A model generated the notes under the pieces. That model did no database searches. It saw only the letters and a program-made list of their open reading frames with translations, and was not told the origin of the DNA. From contig JAWKMR010000004.1 in NCBI GenBank assembly GCA_041392125.1, positions 248,001-312,000 on the forward strand: a DNA stretch of 64,000 nt, read 5' to 3'. Position numbers and translations under genes: made by a program. The stretch comes from Halomarinibacterium sp041392125. Its GTDB lineage: Bacteria; Bacteroidota; Bacteroidia; Flavobacteriales; Flavobacteriaceae. Below are positions 17,419 through 25,857 of the stretch, piece after piece. Numbering within the stretch: position 1 is the first letter of the stretch; every line of letters starts with the position of its first letter.

Positions 17419-19308
17419 TTACAGTGATTTTAAAACAATCTTGGATTTATCTTTTTTGGCAATTTCTTTTATAAAGTCTACATACTCATTAAAACGCTCT
17501 TTTGGCCACCTTCCTGAGTGTAACACCAAGTCTCTTTTGTATGTTAATGTATTTCCCGAAACAGCAATATTAATGTTATAAGTACCAAAATCTGTTTGGT
17601 ATTGAAAGGGTTCAAAAATAGAATCTATACCATAATTAGCAGGCAATTGCAAGTTGACCTCATCATGATACGAATAGCCTCTTCTAATATCTAGAGGGAG
17701 GGTTCGGTTATTATTTTTTTTAGGAATATCGATTATTCTTGAATAAAGATTAGGGTTAAGTAGCATTCTGTCTCCTGCCTTAGTGATATATGATGGACTC
17801 ATAAAATTTAGCTTTTCGGTAAAACAAACACGATCTTTATCGTTTTGAAGTTGTATCCCATCAATAGCCAAGCCGTTGTGAAAACCTAATTTATCTTTGT
17901 AATACAGTTCTTTATCTTTTTGTGTCTGTTGTTCAAGTTGAAAGATCTCATAATACTTTAAACCATAAGAATTGCTCTCAACTTGTCCTCTTATAATAAA
18001 ATCTGAATCCAGCACCGCATTAACCTTCGTAGTTTGGTTATTACTTTCTGGACTATAGGTATGTGTTTTTTTGAAAACTCCTCCGTCAGGGGTTATCATA
18101 AGTACTTTTCTATCATCGGTATGTGTTCCTAGAAAATTGAAAGGCAAATCTTGACTGGTACATTCCAAAAAAACAAGCTCATCTTCAAATGGAACTGAAA
18201 GAATAACATGATTACCTTGTAGTGCTACAAAATTCTCATCAATGTCCAATCCTGAGGGACCCGAATCTACAATGGTATAATAAGAATCTATTCCTTGTGT
18301 TTTGAGTAACGCCTTGGTATAATTTGTTAATCCTTTACAGTCTCCATATCCCAATTTATCTACATCTTTGGCAGGGAAAGGCTGCCATCCACCAATACCA
18401 ATCTGCACACTAATGTATCTTGTTTTGTTTTGCATATACTCATAAATAGCCTTCGTTTTCTGCTTAGAATCCTCCATTCCGGCTACCAAATTTTTTATCG
18501 TTAACACCGTACTTTCATCTAATTGGTCTCTATCCTTTAGGAGTTTATCTCTTTGCCAACCGGCAAATTGCTCCCAATTATTGATTTGTGTGGTTTCACC
18601 TTTTAATTGAAATTTTTCAGGAACAAATCTCGCCCAAGGCATAATCTCATGGTAGGTGGGACAAAATTCTTCTCTCAAAATAGGGCGAATAGTTTTAGCA
18701 AGAAAATGATACTTCTGGGGGCTTTCTTCAAACGCAATATCATAATCTTCTATGTTTACTTTTTTTGAATAAATAGGAATTTCTTTCTCATTATACAAGG
18801 TATAGGAAGCTTCCTCTACACTCATATTAGAATACGGATAAGGAAAGAAGGGTGGAATCAATGCGGTTGAAGAAGTATATTTCTGATAATAAAATTCTAT
18901 AGTAAAAGGATAAAAAGTAGGTGTTAGTTTTAATAAAATAGCCCTATCATCGGAATACAAACTACTTCCTGTAGCACTAATATCCATAAAATCTTTTTTC
19001 TTAAAGGTTTTTACCTTTTGGCCTTGTTCATTATATAAAATAGCGTAGTAGTCTTTAACAGTTTCATAGCTATCATAGGGAACATAGAAGTGTAAATCTT
19101 CCATGATTTTTTGATTAAAAACAGTCATTATTGTTTTATCCTCTATTGTCATAGAATTATAATCATGAAGCCAAATCTGGGTATCAGTATTTCTAATAAC
19201 AGCATTAACTCCCATAGATAACAATGGGTTAATATTCTTAACCGCATAATCCTGCGCATACGAAATGCTTAGCAACACAAAAGCAAATAGTGTTAATAAT
19301 AATTTCAT
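17419..19308 (-). CDS. DUF3857/transglutaminase-like exported protein
   Basis: A 629-residue exported protein (signal peptide ending ISYAQ) with DUF3857 in the first half and a transglutaminase core at about 290-410. The Cys is present in GYGDCKGLTNY and the His in GNHVILSVP, with FLECT supplying the acidic residue, so it could be catalytic. It overlaps dtd by 4 bp and precedes the degenerate paralogue. Substrate unknown; the envelope or periplasm is the likely site. Confidence 0.87.
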   Translation of the reverse strand: MKLLLTLFAFVLLSISYAQDYAVKNINPLLSMGVNAVIRNTDTQIWLHDYNSMTIEDKTIMTVFNQKIMEDLHFYVPYDSYETVKDYYAILYNEQGQKVKTFKKKDFMDISATGSSLYSDDRAILLKLTPTFYPFTIEFYYQKYTSSTALIPPFFPYPYSNMSVEEASYTLYNEKEIPIYSKKVNIEDYDIAFEESPQKYHFLAKTIRPILREEFCPTYHEIMPWARFVPEKFQLKGETTQINNWEQFAGWQRDKLLKDRDQLDESTVLTIKNLVAGMEDSKQKTKAIYEYMQNKTRYISVQIGIGGWQPFPAKDVDKLGYGDCKGLTNYTKALLKTQGIDSYYTIVDSGPSGLDIDENFVALQGNHVILSVPFEDELVFLECTSQDLPFNFLGTHTDDRKVLMITPDGGVFKKTHTYSPESNNQTTKVNAVLDSDFIIRGQVESNSYGLKYYEIFQLEQQTQKDKELYYKDKLGFHNGLAIDGIQLQNDKDRVCFTEKLNFMSPSYITKAGDRMLLNPNLYSRIIDIPKKNNNRTLPLDIRRGYSYHDEVNLQLPANYGIDSIFEPFQYQTDFGTYNINIAVSGNTLTYKRDLVLHSGRWPKERFNEYVDFIKEIAKKDKSKIVLKSL

Positions 19309-19757
19309 TCCTTGTTCTTTGAATCTATTAAAATGGTCACCGGACCATCATTAATTAATGAAACCTCCATCATAGCTCCAAATTGACCCGTGGCAACTTT
19401 TTGATTACTATCTATTTCAAGTTGCGCAATAAATTTTTCGTAAAGCGGAATGGCAACCTCAGGACGGGCTGCTCTTATAAATGAAGGTCTGTTTCCTTTT
19501 TTAGTACTTGCGTGTAGGGTAAATTGACTTACCACTAATAGCTCCCCTTGTATTTCTAGCAATGAATGATTCATAGCATGATTTATGTCTGAAAAAACTC
19601 GAAGCTGAACAATTTTTTTACTTAACCATTCAATATCGTCCTGCGAGTCCCCATTTTCAATGCCGAGCAAGATAAGAAAACCCACTTTAATTTCTGAAAT
19701 TATTTTCCCTTCAACAGTTACAGAAGCTTCTTTTACTCGTTGTATGACAGCTCTCAT
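19305..19757 (-). CDS. dtd: D-aminoacyl-tRNA deacylase
   Basis: Removes D-amino acids and misloaded Gly from tRNA. The 150-residue protein starts MRAVIQRVKEASVTV and carries the two signature motifs SQFTLHASTKKGNRPSF and NDGPVT. It overlaps the rsgA stop and the DUF3857 gene by 4 bp each, so it is translationally coupled on both sides. Confidence 0.96.
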   Translation of the reverse strand: MRAVIQRVKEASVTVEGKIISEIKVGFLILLGIENGDSQDDIEWLSKKIVQLRVFSDINHAMNHSLLEIQGELLVVSQFTLHASTKKGNRPSFIRAARPEVAIPLYEKFIAQLEIDSNQKVATGQFGAMMEVSLINDGPVTILIDSKNKE

Positions 19758-20704
19758 TCTTTAGTATAAATATCTTTTCGGTAATGTTCTTCTTCTCCTT
19801 CTAAAATCTGAAGGTAGCTTTTATAGCGAGACCAAGCAATTTTTTCACTTTCTAAGGCTTCTTTCACGGCACATTTGGGCTCTTCGAGATGCAAACAATT
19901 ATGAAATTTACAGTCCTTTTTAAGGGCAAAAAACTCCGGAAAATAATCGCCCAGTTCTTCTTTCTCCATTTCTACCACTCCAAAGCCCTTAATCCCAGGG
20001 GTATCTATTATTTGCCCTTCAAAGGAAAGATCGAACATTTCTGCAAAGGTTGTGGTATGCTGCCCCTGGAGGTGTTGCTCCGAAATTTCAGAAGTTTTTA
20101 AATTCAAATTGGGCTCGATGGCATTTACCAAAGTAGATTTTCCCACGCCACTATGCCCTGAAAACATGGTTACTTTATGTTTCATCAAAGCTTGTACCTT
20201 ATCAATATTTTTCCCTGTTTTTGCCGAAATCCCAATACATTCATACCCGATTTTTCGATACAAAGCGGCTAAATATTTTACTTCCAACAACTCCTCTTCA
20301 TTATAACTATCAATTTTATTGAATAACAATACCGCTTTTACATGATAGGCTTCTGCAGTTACTAAAAACCGATCGATAAAAGTGGTGAAGGTAGTGGGGT
20401 TATTAAGAGTAACTAATAAAAAGGCAATATCAATATTTGCTGCAATAATGTGGGTTTGTTTGGAAAGATTAACCGATTTACGAATAATATAATTGTCTCT
20501 TTCTTCAATTTCATAAATTACCCCTTTGGTTTCATCCCCTTTGGTTTCTACTTCAAAAGAAACGCAATCCCCCACCGCCACAGGGTTAGTACTCTTAATT
20601 CCTTCTATGCGAAATTTTCCTTTAATGCGGCATTCGTAAAAAATACCATTCTGTGCTTTTACACTGTACCAACTTCCGGTAGATTTATAGACTGTTCCTT
20701 TCAT
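19754..20704 (-). CDS. rsgA: Small-subunit-dependent ribosomal GTPase RsgA
   Basis: Late 30S assembly GTPase with a circularly permuted G domain: G4 (LLFNKIDSY) precedes G1 (GHSGVGKST) and G3 (IDTPGIKGFG). An N-terminal OB fold and a C-terminal zinc motif, CKFHNCLHLEEPKC, complete the architecture. At 316 residues the length is normal. First gene of an operon with dtd and two DUF3857 genes. Confidence 0.95.
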   Translation of the reverse strand: MKGTVYKSTGSWYSVKAQNGIFYECRIKGKFRIEGIKSTNPVAVGDCVSFEVETKGDETKGVIYEIEERDNYIIRKSVNLSKQTHIIAANIDIAFLLVTLNNPTTFTTFIDRFLVTAEAYHVKAVLLFNKIDSYNEEELLEVKYLAALYRKIGYECIGISAKTGKNIDKVQALMKHKVTMFSGHSGVGKSTLVNAIEPNLNLKTSEISEQHLQGQHTTTFAEMFDLSFEGQIIDTPGIKGFGVVEMEKEELGDYFPEFFALKKDCKFHNCLHLEEPKCAVKEALESEKIAWSRYKSYLQILEGEEEHYRKDIYTKE

Positions 20705-20751
20705 TCAAGGCAAAATTCTGAAAATTATGGCAAACCACCTCACATAAACTT

Positions 20752-20759
20752 TATATTTG
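20752..20759 (+). promoter_or_regulatory. Candidate -7 element for the gene at 20788
   Basis: TATATTTG matches TAnnTTTG and ends 28 bp before the ATG. A -33 TTTG at the right distance is not evident. Confidence 0.45.
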
Positions 20760-20787
20760 CTAATAGTAAAAACCAAAACTTTCCAAT

Positions 20788-21240
20788 ATGAAAAAATTTA
20801 CATTCCTTTTTATTCTACTGACATTTATTCCAGAAATCGATGCTCAAATTTACGAGTACCAAACCGTAACAGTTATTGAATCTATTATCCCAAACGGATT
20901 GGGGCGTTCCCGAATGATTTCGGCAAATGAAACACGAGATTATAAAGAATTTACTTCAACCCGCTCGGAAGAAGATAATGACCGAAACAAAAGTGACCGT
21001 AGCGATATTCGTGTAAAAGGCTTTGACGAAACAAAACTTTTAAATTTTTTCAATTTGGGAGGTATCCGTTTCCAAAATATTGCTGCAAACGATGCTGTAG
21101 TGACTTCAAAAATTAATGCCATGGCAGAAGAAGGTTGGGAACTAGCCTTTGTAAATAGTGGTGTGGAAAGCTATGCCGGAAAAGGAGACGACAACGGAAT
21201 TTATGTAACACGATATATTTTCAAAAGAGTAAAACAATAA
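20788..21240 (+). CDS. Exported protein with DUF4177-like C-terminus
   Basis: A 150-residue protein with a signal peptide (to about residue 19, ending IDAQ) and a C-terminal pattern (NAMAEEGWELAFVNSG ... YIFKR) like that of the small DUF4177 domain. Function unknown. It is a single-gene unit with its own promoter, convergent with the gene at 21269 and sharing a terminator with it. Confidence 0.75.
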   Translation: MKKFTFLFILLTFIPEIDAQIYEYQTVTVIESIIPNGLGRSRMISANETRDYKEFTSTRSEEDNDRNKSDRSDIRVKGFDETKLLNFFNLGGIRFQNIAANDAVVTSKINAMAEEGWELAFVNSGVESYAGKGDDNGIYVTRYIFKRVKQ

Positions 21241-21241
21241 T

Positions 21242-21271
21242 AAAAAAGAGGCTTAATTGCCTCCTTTTTTA
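21242..21271. terminator. Bidirectional terminator between convergent genes
   Basis: Hairpin GAGGC-TTAATT-GCCTC flanked by an A-run on the left and a T-run on the right, so it can stop transcription from both sides. Confidence 0.75.
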
Positions 21272-21913
21272 TTTCTTTACAGCCCTTTGGGTCATTAATT
21301 TTTCTCCATCGGCTTCAATATTTACTAAGTAAATTCCTGCTGAAACATTAGAAATATCAAAAGAAAGAGGTTGCCATTTCTCAAAATTTTTCTTTAAAAT
21401 TTGTTGACCTGCCATATTCCTTACCACAACTTTAACTTCATCATATGGATTAGATAGTTGAAGTTGATAAAATCCTTCGGAAGGATTAGGGAATAGAATT
21501 GGATTCAATGTAGTTGCCGAATCAATACTATTGCCTTTTTCTTCTTCTTGATCATAACATTCTATTGAAAATTTACACATTTTTGTAAAACTTGAACTTG
21601 CTGTTGAATTAGCATATAAAATTACTTCGCTAACCAAATTCCTTTCTAATTCAATATTTAATATTCTTGAATCGTTTATTTCAATGTTTTTTGCACCATA
21701 ACTTACGTGAGATATGGCTAGTGAATCCCCTTTTCTAGCTGTAATTTGAAAAGCCCCACTAGCATCTGAAATAGCTCCTTCTAAAGAATTGAGGTTTGTA
21801 ATATTCACATCTTGAATAGGTTCAGAAAAATTGGTAATAATACCTGTAATTTTTTGTTGCCCATTTGAAATAATTATAACAAAAAATAAAATGAAAGATA
21901 GTTTTGTTTTCAT
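21269..21913 (-). CDS. Exported protein with carboxypeptidase-like regulatory and type IX sorting domains
   Basis: A 214-residue protein: signal peptide (to about 18), an N-terminal carboxypeptidase-regulatory-like fold (KITGIITNFSEPIQDVNI ... GDSLAISHVSYGAK), a short linker, and a C-terminal type IX sorting domain (PNPSEGFYQLQL ... RAVKK). It should pass through the type IX system to the surface. No enzyme domain is present; the role may be adhesion or scaffolding. It stands alone between two terminators. Confidence 0.75.
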   Translation of the reverse strand: MKTKLSFILFFVIIISNGQQKITGIITNFSEPIQDVNITNLNSLEGAISDASGAFQITARKGDSLAISHVSYGAKNIEINDSRILNIELERNLVSEVILYANSTASSSFTKMCKFSIECYDQEEEKGNSIDSATTLNPILFPNPSEGFYQLQLSNPYDEVKVVVRNMAGQQILKKNFEKWQPLSFDISNVSAGIYLVNIEADGEKLMTQRAVKK

Positions 21914-22005
21914 GGTTGTTGTTTTTAGTTTGAAGTAAACTTAACAACCATTTGTCAATATGAAAACCACGATTGAGGGAACAATCCCTTTCAATGAGTA
22001 AAACA

Positions 22006-22032
22006 AAAAAGCCTGCTAAAGCAGGCTTTTTT
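22006..22032 (-). terminator. Terminator overlapping the 3' end of aroG
   Basis: Minus-strand stem AAAAAAGCCTGC/GCAGGCTTTTTT. The stop codon TAG (22018-22016) forms the loop and the last codons (Lys-Ser-Leu-Leu) lie in the 5' arm, so the stem is partly coding sequence. Confidence 0.8.
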
Positions 22033-23116
22033 CTTGTGAAACAATTTTATTTTGATGATTGATAGATTCTTGGTGAATGGCTTTATAGATACGAAGGATA
22101 AACTCTTCGCTCAAATTGTGCTCTTCTCCTTCCAAAATCATTTTGCCTAAAATTTCATTCCATCGTTTCGATTGCAGAATGGCGACGTTATTTTTACGTT
22201 TCAATTCTCCAATGGCATCGGCAATTTTCATGCGTTTTCCTAAAATTTCTAATAATTGATTATCGACAACATCAATTTTGGTACGTAATGTTTCGAGCTT
22301 ATTTTTAAACTCAACCGCGTCTCCTTCCTCTTTCCGTATTTTTAAATCAATGGTCATTTGCTTCAGTGTTGCCGGCGTAATTTGCTGTGCAGCATCGCTC
22401 CAAGCGTTATCTGGGTCGTAATGGGTTTCCACCATGAGGCCATCATAGTTTAAATCCAGGGCCGTTTGGCAGAGATCAAAAATAATATCCCTGCGCCCAG
22501 CAATGTGTGAAGGGTCCAGAATAAGCGGCAAATCTGGAAACCTATTTTGCAGGTCGATAGCAATTTGCCATTCGGGATTATTGCGGTATTTGGTTTTTTC
22601 GTAGGTTGAAAATCCGCGATGGATCACTCCAAGGTTTTTCACATTGGCACTATAAAATCGTTCCACCGCACCCAACCAAAGTGATAAATCGGGATTTACC
22701 GGATTTTTGATAAGGACTATTTTATCGGTTCCCTTTAAAGCATCGGCTATTTCTTGTACAATGAACGGAGAAACAGTAGAACGGGCTCCCACCCATAATA
22801 TATCCACATCATGCTGTAAAGCCAAATCTACATGGTTGGCATTGGCAACTTCGGTAGTGGTTAACATACCCGTTTCTTCCTTTGCTTTTTGTAACCATTT
22901 CAACCCTAGAGCACCAACCCCTTCAAAGTTTCCCGGGCGGGTTCTAGGTTTCCAGATTCCTGCCCGCAAAACGGTAGCATCGGTGTTTTTTAATTCATGA
23001 GCTATTTTAAGAACCTGAGCTTCCGTTTCTGCACTGCATGGCCCAGCAATAACCAACGGATGCGACAACTTCATGGCTTCCAGCCAATTTCTTAATTCTT
23101 TTGTATTTTCCATCAT
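22016..23116 (-). CDS. aroG: Bifunctional DAHP synthase / chorismate mutase
   Basis: About 366 residues. The N-terminal ~265 residues are a DAHP synthase of the KDO8P-like (I-beta) type: VIAGPCSAE, LRAGIWKPRTRPGNFEG, IHRGFS, LPLILDPSHIAGRR. A linker leads to an AroQ-type chorismate mutase at about 275-350 (LRTKIDVVDNQLLEILGKRM). The fusion controls entry to the shikimate pathway and the first step to Phe/Tyr; in related fusions the mutase also helps feedback. It overlaps pheA by 4 bp (ATG at 23116 or 23113). Confidence 0.95.
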   Translation of the reverse strand: MMENTKELRNWLEAMKLSHPLVIAGPCSAETEAQVLKIAHELKNTDATVLRAGIWKPRTRPGNFEGVGALGLKWLQKAKEETGMLTTTEVANANHVDLALQHDVDILWVGARSTVSPFIVQEIADALKGTDKIVLIKNPVNPDLSLWLGAVERFYSANVKNLGVIHRGFSTYEKTKYRNNPEWQIAIDLQNRFPDLPLILDPSHIAGRRDIIFDLCQTALDLNYDGLMVETHYDPDNAWSDAAQQITPATLKQMTIDLKIRKEEGDAVEFKNKLETLRTKIDVVDNQLLEILGKRMKIADAIGELKRKNNVAILQSKRWNEILGKMILEGEEHNLSEEFILRIYKAIHQESINHQNKIVSQEKSLL

Positions 23117-23970
23117 TGCATTTTTAATAATTCACTGGGTGTATTCTCTTTATTTTGTGCATAGGTTCCTAATATTTTGAAATTATTTACATAGGGGTTC
23201 AATTCGGATATAGCCTCATTCAAATTCTGCGGATCGGTAAAAGTGACATCTACAAAAAAAGCATAACGCCAAGGGGTATCGACCACAGGAAGCGATTGAA
23301 TTTTTGTTAAGTTAATATCATGAGAAGCCATAATTTGCAATGCTTTACTCAACGTTCCTACTTCATGACCCAGCTGAAATCGTATGGAAGCTTTGTTAAT
23401 TATCTTTTTATTCTTGGCAACACCTCTGTTTGAGATGAGGACAAAACGTGTCTGATTTTCTTTCATATCCTGAATATTACTATCCAAAATCTTTAATCCG
23501 TATCGTTCTGCCACTTGTTTTCCGGCAATAGCTGCGACTCCTTTTAAGTTATTTTCGCGAATGCGTTTGGCCTCACTTGCAGTATCGTTTCCTTCAATAA
23601 TTTTGAATTGCGGCGGAAATTTTCTTAGATATTCTCTACACTGAAGCAACGCCACAGGGTGAGAATGCACCTCAAAAATATCGATGATCGATTCGGTTTC
23701 TAACGCCATGAGATACATCTGGATATTCAGAAAAACTTCATCAATAATTTCAAAATCTCCTTTTTCAACCAAATTGTAATTGGGAAGCAAAGAACCCGTA
23801 AGGGTATTTTCTATAGCTATAACGCCAAAATCGGCTTTGTTCTTTTTTACACTTTGGGTAACGCCGTCAAAGGTGTCGCACTTTACCAAATCTACTTGCT
23901 GATTAGGGAATAATTTTTGAACGGCCTCATCGTGAAAAGAACCTTCAATTCCTTGGATTGCAATTTTCAT
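23113..23970 (-). CDS. pheA: Prephenate dehydratase
   Basis: Converts prephenate to phenylpyruvate. At 285 residues it has the PDT domain (MKIAIQGIEGSFHDEAV, TRFVLISN at its end) and a C-terminal ACT domain, where GTLSKALQIMASHDINLTKI and RYAFFVDV sense phenylalanine. It is followed by aroG/chorismate mutase with a 4-bp overlap. No aromatic aminotransferase or tyrA lies between them. The operon is preceded by an aromatic leader peptide and attenuator. Confidence 0.95.
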   Translation of the reverse strand: MKIAIQGIEGSFHDEAVQKLFPNQQVDLVKCDTFDGVTQSVKKNKADFGVIAIENTLTGSLLPNYNLVEKGDFEIIDEVFLNIQMYLMALETESIIDIFEVHSHPVALLQCREYLRKFPPQFKIIEGNDTASEAKRIRENNLKGVAAIAGKQVAERYGLKILDSNIQDMKENQTRFVLISNRGVAKNKKIINKASIRFQLGHEVGTLSKALQIMASHDINLTKIQSLPVVDTPWRYAFFVDVTFTDPQNLNEAISELNPYVNNFKILGTYAQNKENTPSELLKMQ

Positions 23971-23994
23971 AATCTTTGTTTTACATTATTACAT

Positions 23995-24027
23995 AAAAAA
24001 ACCCGGAAGTAGATTCCGGGTTTTTTT
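23995..24027 (-). terminator. Attenuator terminator of the pheA-aroG operon
   Basis: On the minus strand, ACCCGGAA-TCTAC-TTCCGGGT followed by seven T residues, between the leader peptide stop and pheA. The AACCCGGGTT inside the leader coding sequence (24054-24063) can pair with either arm, which supplies the competing antiterminator. Confidence 0.85.
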
Positions 24028-24044
24028 CATATTGTTATCATTAA

Positions 24045-24116
24045 TTACAATACAACCCGGGTTTTACCAGTAAAGTAAAAAAACCAAAAGTTGAAATACG
24101 TAAAAAATGTGTTCAT
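24045..24116 (-). CDS. pheL: Aromatic leader peptide of the pheA operon
   Basis: A 23-codon open frame: Met-Asn-Thr, then FFTYFNFWFFYF, then TGKTRVVL and stop TAA. It holds seven Phe, two Tyr and one Trp within 15 codons, which is far from chance. It starts just after a promoter and ends 18 bp before an intrinsic terminator. Ribosome stalling on the aromatic codons when charged tRNA is scarce should let the downstream RNA form the antiterminator and pheA-aroG be transcribed. The name pheL is given by analogy. Confidence 0.85.
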   Translation of the reverse strand: MNTFFTYFNFWFFYFTGKTRVVL

Positions 24117-24132
24117 TGTGTTGTTTGTTTTG

Positions 24133-24162
24133 CTAAAGTAATCATTACTTTATAACAACAAA
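24133..24162 (-). promoter_or_regulatory. Promoter of the pheA operon with overlapping palindromic operator
   Basis: TTTG (24162-24159), an 18-bp spacer and TACTTTAG (24140-24133) on the minus strand approximate the Bacteroidota promoter. A perfect 19-bp palindrome, TAAAGTAAT-C-ATTACTTTA (24134-24152), covers the -7 element and much of the spacer, so a repressor could bind there. The transcript would start about 11 bp before the leader ATG. Confidence 0.6.
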
Positions 24163-24210
24163 ATCTTTTTTGCGTTTTTTTATTTGCGTAGTTTTACCTT
24201 TTTAAATGCG

Positions 24211-25110
24211 ATGTCTATAGAAGTTGCCCATATCACCAAAAATTATGGAAGCCAAAAAGCTTTAGATGATGTTTCCTTTTCTATAAAAAAAGGAGAGATT
24301 GTAGGGTTTTTAGGGCCTAATGGAGCCGGAAAATCTACCATGATGAAGATTTTAACCACCTATCTTTCAGCCTCTAATGGAACGGCAAAAGTACAGGGAT
24401 TTTCGGTGGAAAAAGAAGCTTCGTCTGTTCAAAAAAAGGTAGGTTACTTAGCGGAGCACAATCCGTTATACTTAGACATGTATGTAAGAGAATATCTTTC
24501 TTTTAATGCTGAAGTCTACGGCGTTTCTAAAAAACAGATTGATGTGGTTATAGAACAAACCGGCCTTTCTTCTGAAGCACATAAAAAAATACAACAATTA
24601 TCGAAAGGATATCGCCAGCGAGTGGGACTCGCCAATGCGTTGTTACACAATCCGGAGGTTTTAATTTTGGATGAACCCACCACAGGCTTAGACCCAAATC
24701 AACTTATGGAAATTCGCAGCCTCATTAAACGTGTGGGAAAAGAAAAGACGGTATTACTTTCTACTCACATTATGCAGGAAGTTGAAGCCATTTGCGATAG
24801 GGTGATTATTATTAATAAGGGAAAGATTGTGTTGGATTCCCCATTGGAGGATTTATCGAAAAATACAACTCAAATTATTGAAGTAGAATTTGATTATCGA
24901 GTGGAGGAAGTAGCACTGCAGCAAATTAAATTTATTAAAAAGGTAGAAAACAAAACAGGCTTTATCTATCATTTACATTTTGAAACGGATGCAGACATGC
25001 GTGCCTCTGTATTTGATTTTGCTCACGATAATGGACTGAAAATACTTCAGTTACATCAAAAAAACACCTCCTTGGAAAAATTGTTTACAGAGATTACTAC
25101 TCAAAAATAA
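24211..25110 (+). CDS. gldA: Gliding-type ABC transporter ATP-binding protein GldA
   Basis: A 299-residue ABC ATPase: Walker A GPNGAGKST, signature LSKGYRQRVGLANAL, Walker B VLILDEPT, and the H-loop in STHIMQEVEAICD. A C-terminal ~80-residue extension follows. The sequence matches GldA, the ATPase partner of GldF and GldG; those genes are not in the window. The ATG at 24211 (MSIEVAHITKNYG) is preferred over an upstream TTG. It is divergent from the pheA operon and its 3' end overlaps the convergent lipoprotein gene by 14 bp. Confidence 0.88.
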   Translation: MSIEVAHITKNYGSQKALDDVSFSIKKGEIVGFLGPNGAGKSTMMKILTTYLSASNGTAKVQGFSVEKEASSVQKKVGYLAEHNPLYLDMYVREYLSFNAEVYGVSKKQIDVVIEQTGLSSEAHKKIQQLSKGYRQRVGLANALLHNPEVLILDEPTTGLDPNQLMEIRSLIKRVGKEKTVLLSTHIMQEVEAICDRVIIINKGKIVLDSPLEDLSKNTTQIIEVEFDYRVEEVALQQIKFIKKVENKTGFIYHLHFETDADMRASVFDFAHDNGLKILQLHQKNTSLEKLFTEITTQK

Positions 25111-25852
25111 GTCGGCCTTGATAGAGTTCTTCAACATCAACTTCCGGGGGTCTAATTTTACAAATAACATCTCCAACACTCACAATTTTTCCTTTAATCG
25201 ATTGTCTGGGGGAGCAAATAATTTTGTTGGTACTTCTGTGAAATAATTCAACCCTTACAACCTCTAAATCTTCAGCCTCTATTCTACAGTCACCGTCGGA
25301 GAGACCAAAAACTCCCAACCATGTTTTACCTTGTAAGCGGAATGTAGAATTACCATTAGCGTTGATTACTAAAATTTGAACATCTAAATTGGTAAGATTA
25401 AAATCGCCATCGGTATGAAACTCATCTTCTTCTTCTCTATCTTCCGAAATTAGATGTATCCTATCGTTTGTTATTCTTCCAATATTTTCTACCGTTAAAC
25501 CGGAGCTGTTTCTAACATAAAGCGTATCTACCGGTGCCGTAACATATACCGTGGTTGGTTGGGAATAATCCCTTACAAAATTACAACTGTTTCTATCGCT
25601 TACTTTTAGGATGCTATCTTCTACACGTACTTTAATTTCGTTTAATAAATTTTCACCGGTTCTTACCATGACTCTTTTTTCGGGTCCTTCTACCAAAACC
25701 AGTTTCACTCGATCCCAAACAATAATTCTATTGAAATCTTGCACCTCATAAACTTCATCAACAATAGCACCGGAAGTTTGAAAGCAATCTGATGCGTTTT
25801 CAGAATTACATCCAAAAAGAAATACTAATGATAGAATAATTAAATATCTCAT
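25097..25852 (-). CDS. DUF2807-like lipoprotein, copy 1
   Basis: A 251-residue lipoprotein: hydrophobic leader then LVFLFGC lipobox, followed by NSENASDCFQTSG. The body is a series of short beta strands with the look of the DUF2807/GIN-type head domain. It ends EELYQGRLIFE. The start at 25852 gives the signal sequence directly after Met. It lies 5 bp after the PagL-like gene and is paralogous to the gene at 26994-27746, with which it shares CNSENA-DCFQT and the RLIFE tail. Function unknown. Confidence 0.8.
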   Translation of the reverse strand: MRYLIILSLVFLFGCNSENASDCFQTSGAIVDEVYEVQDFNRIIVWDRVKLVLVEGPEKRVMVRTGENLLNEIKVRVEDSILKVSDRNSCNFVRDYSQPTTVYVTAPVDTLYVRNSSGLTVENIGRITNDRIHLISEDREEEDEFHTDGDFNLTNLDVQILVINANGNSTFRLQGKTWLGVFGLSDGDCRIEAEDLEVVRVELFHRSTNKIICSPRQSIKGKIVSVGDVICKIRPPEVDVEELYQGRLIFE

Positions 25853-25857
25853 ACTAC

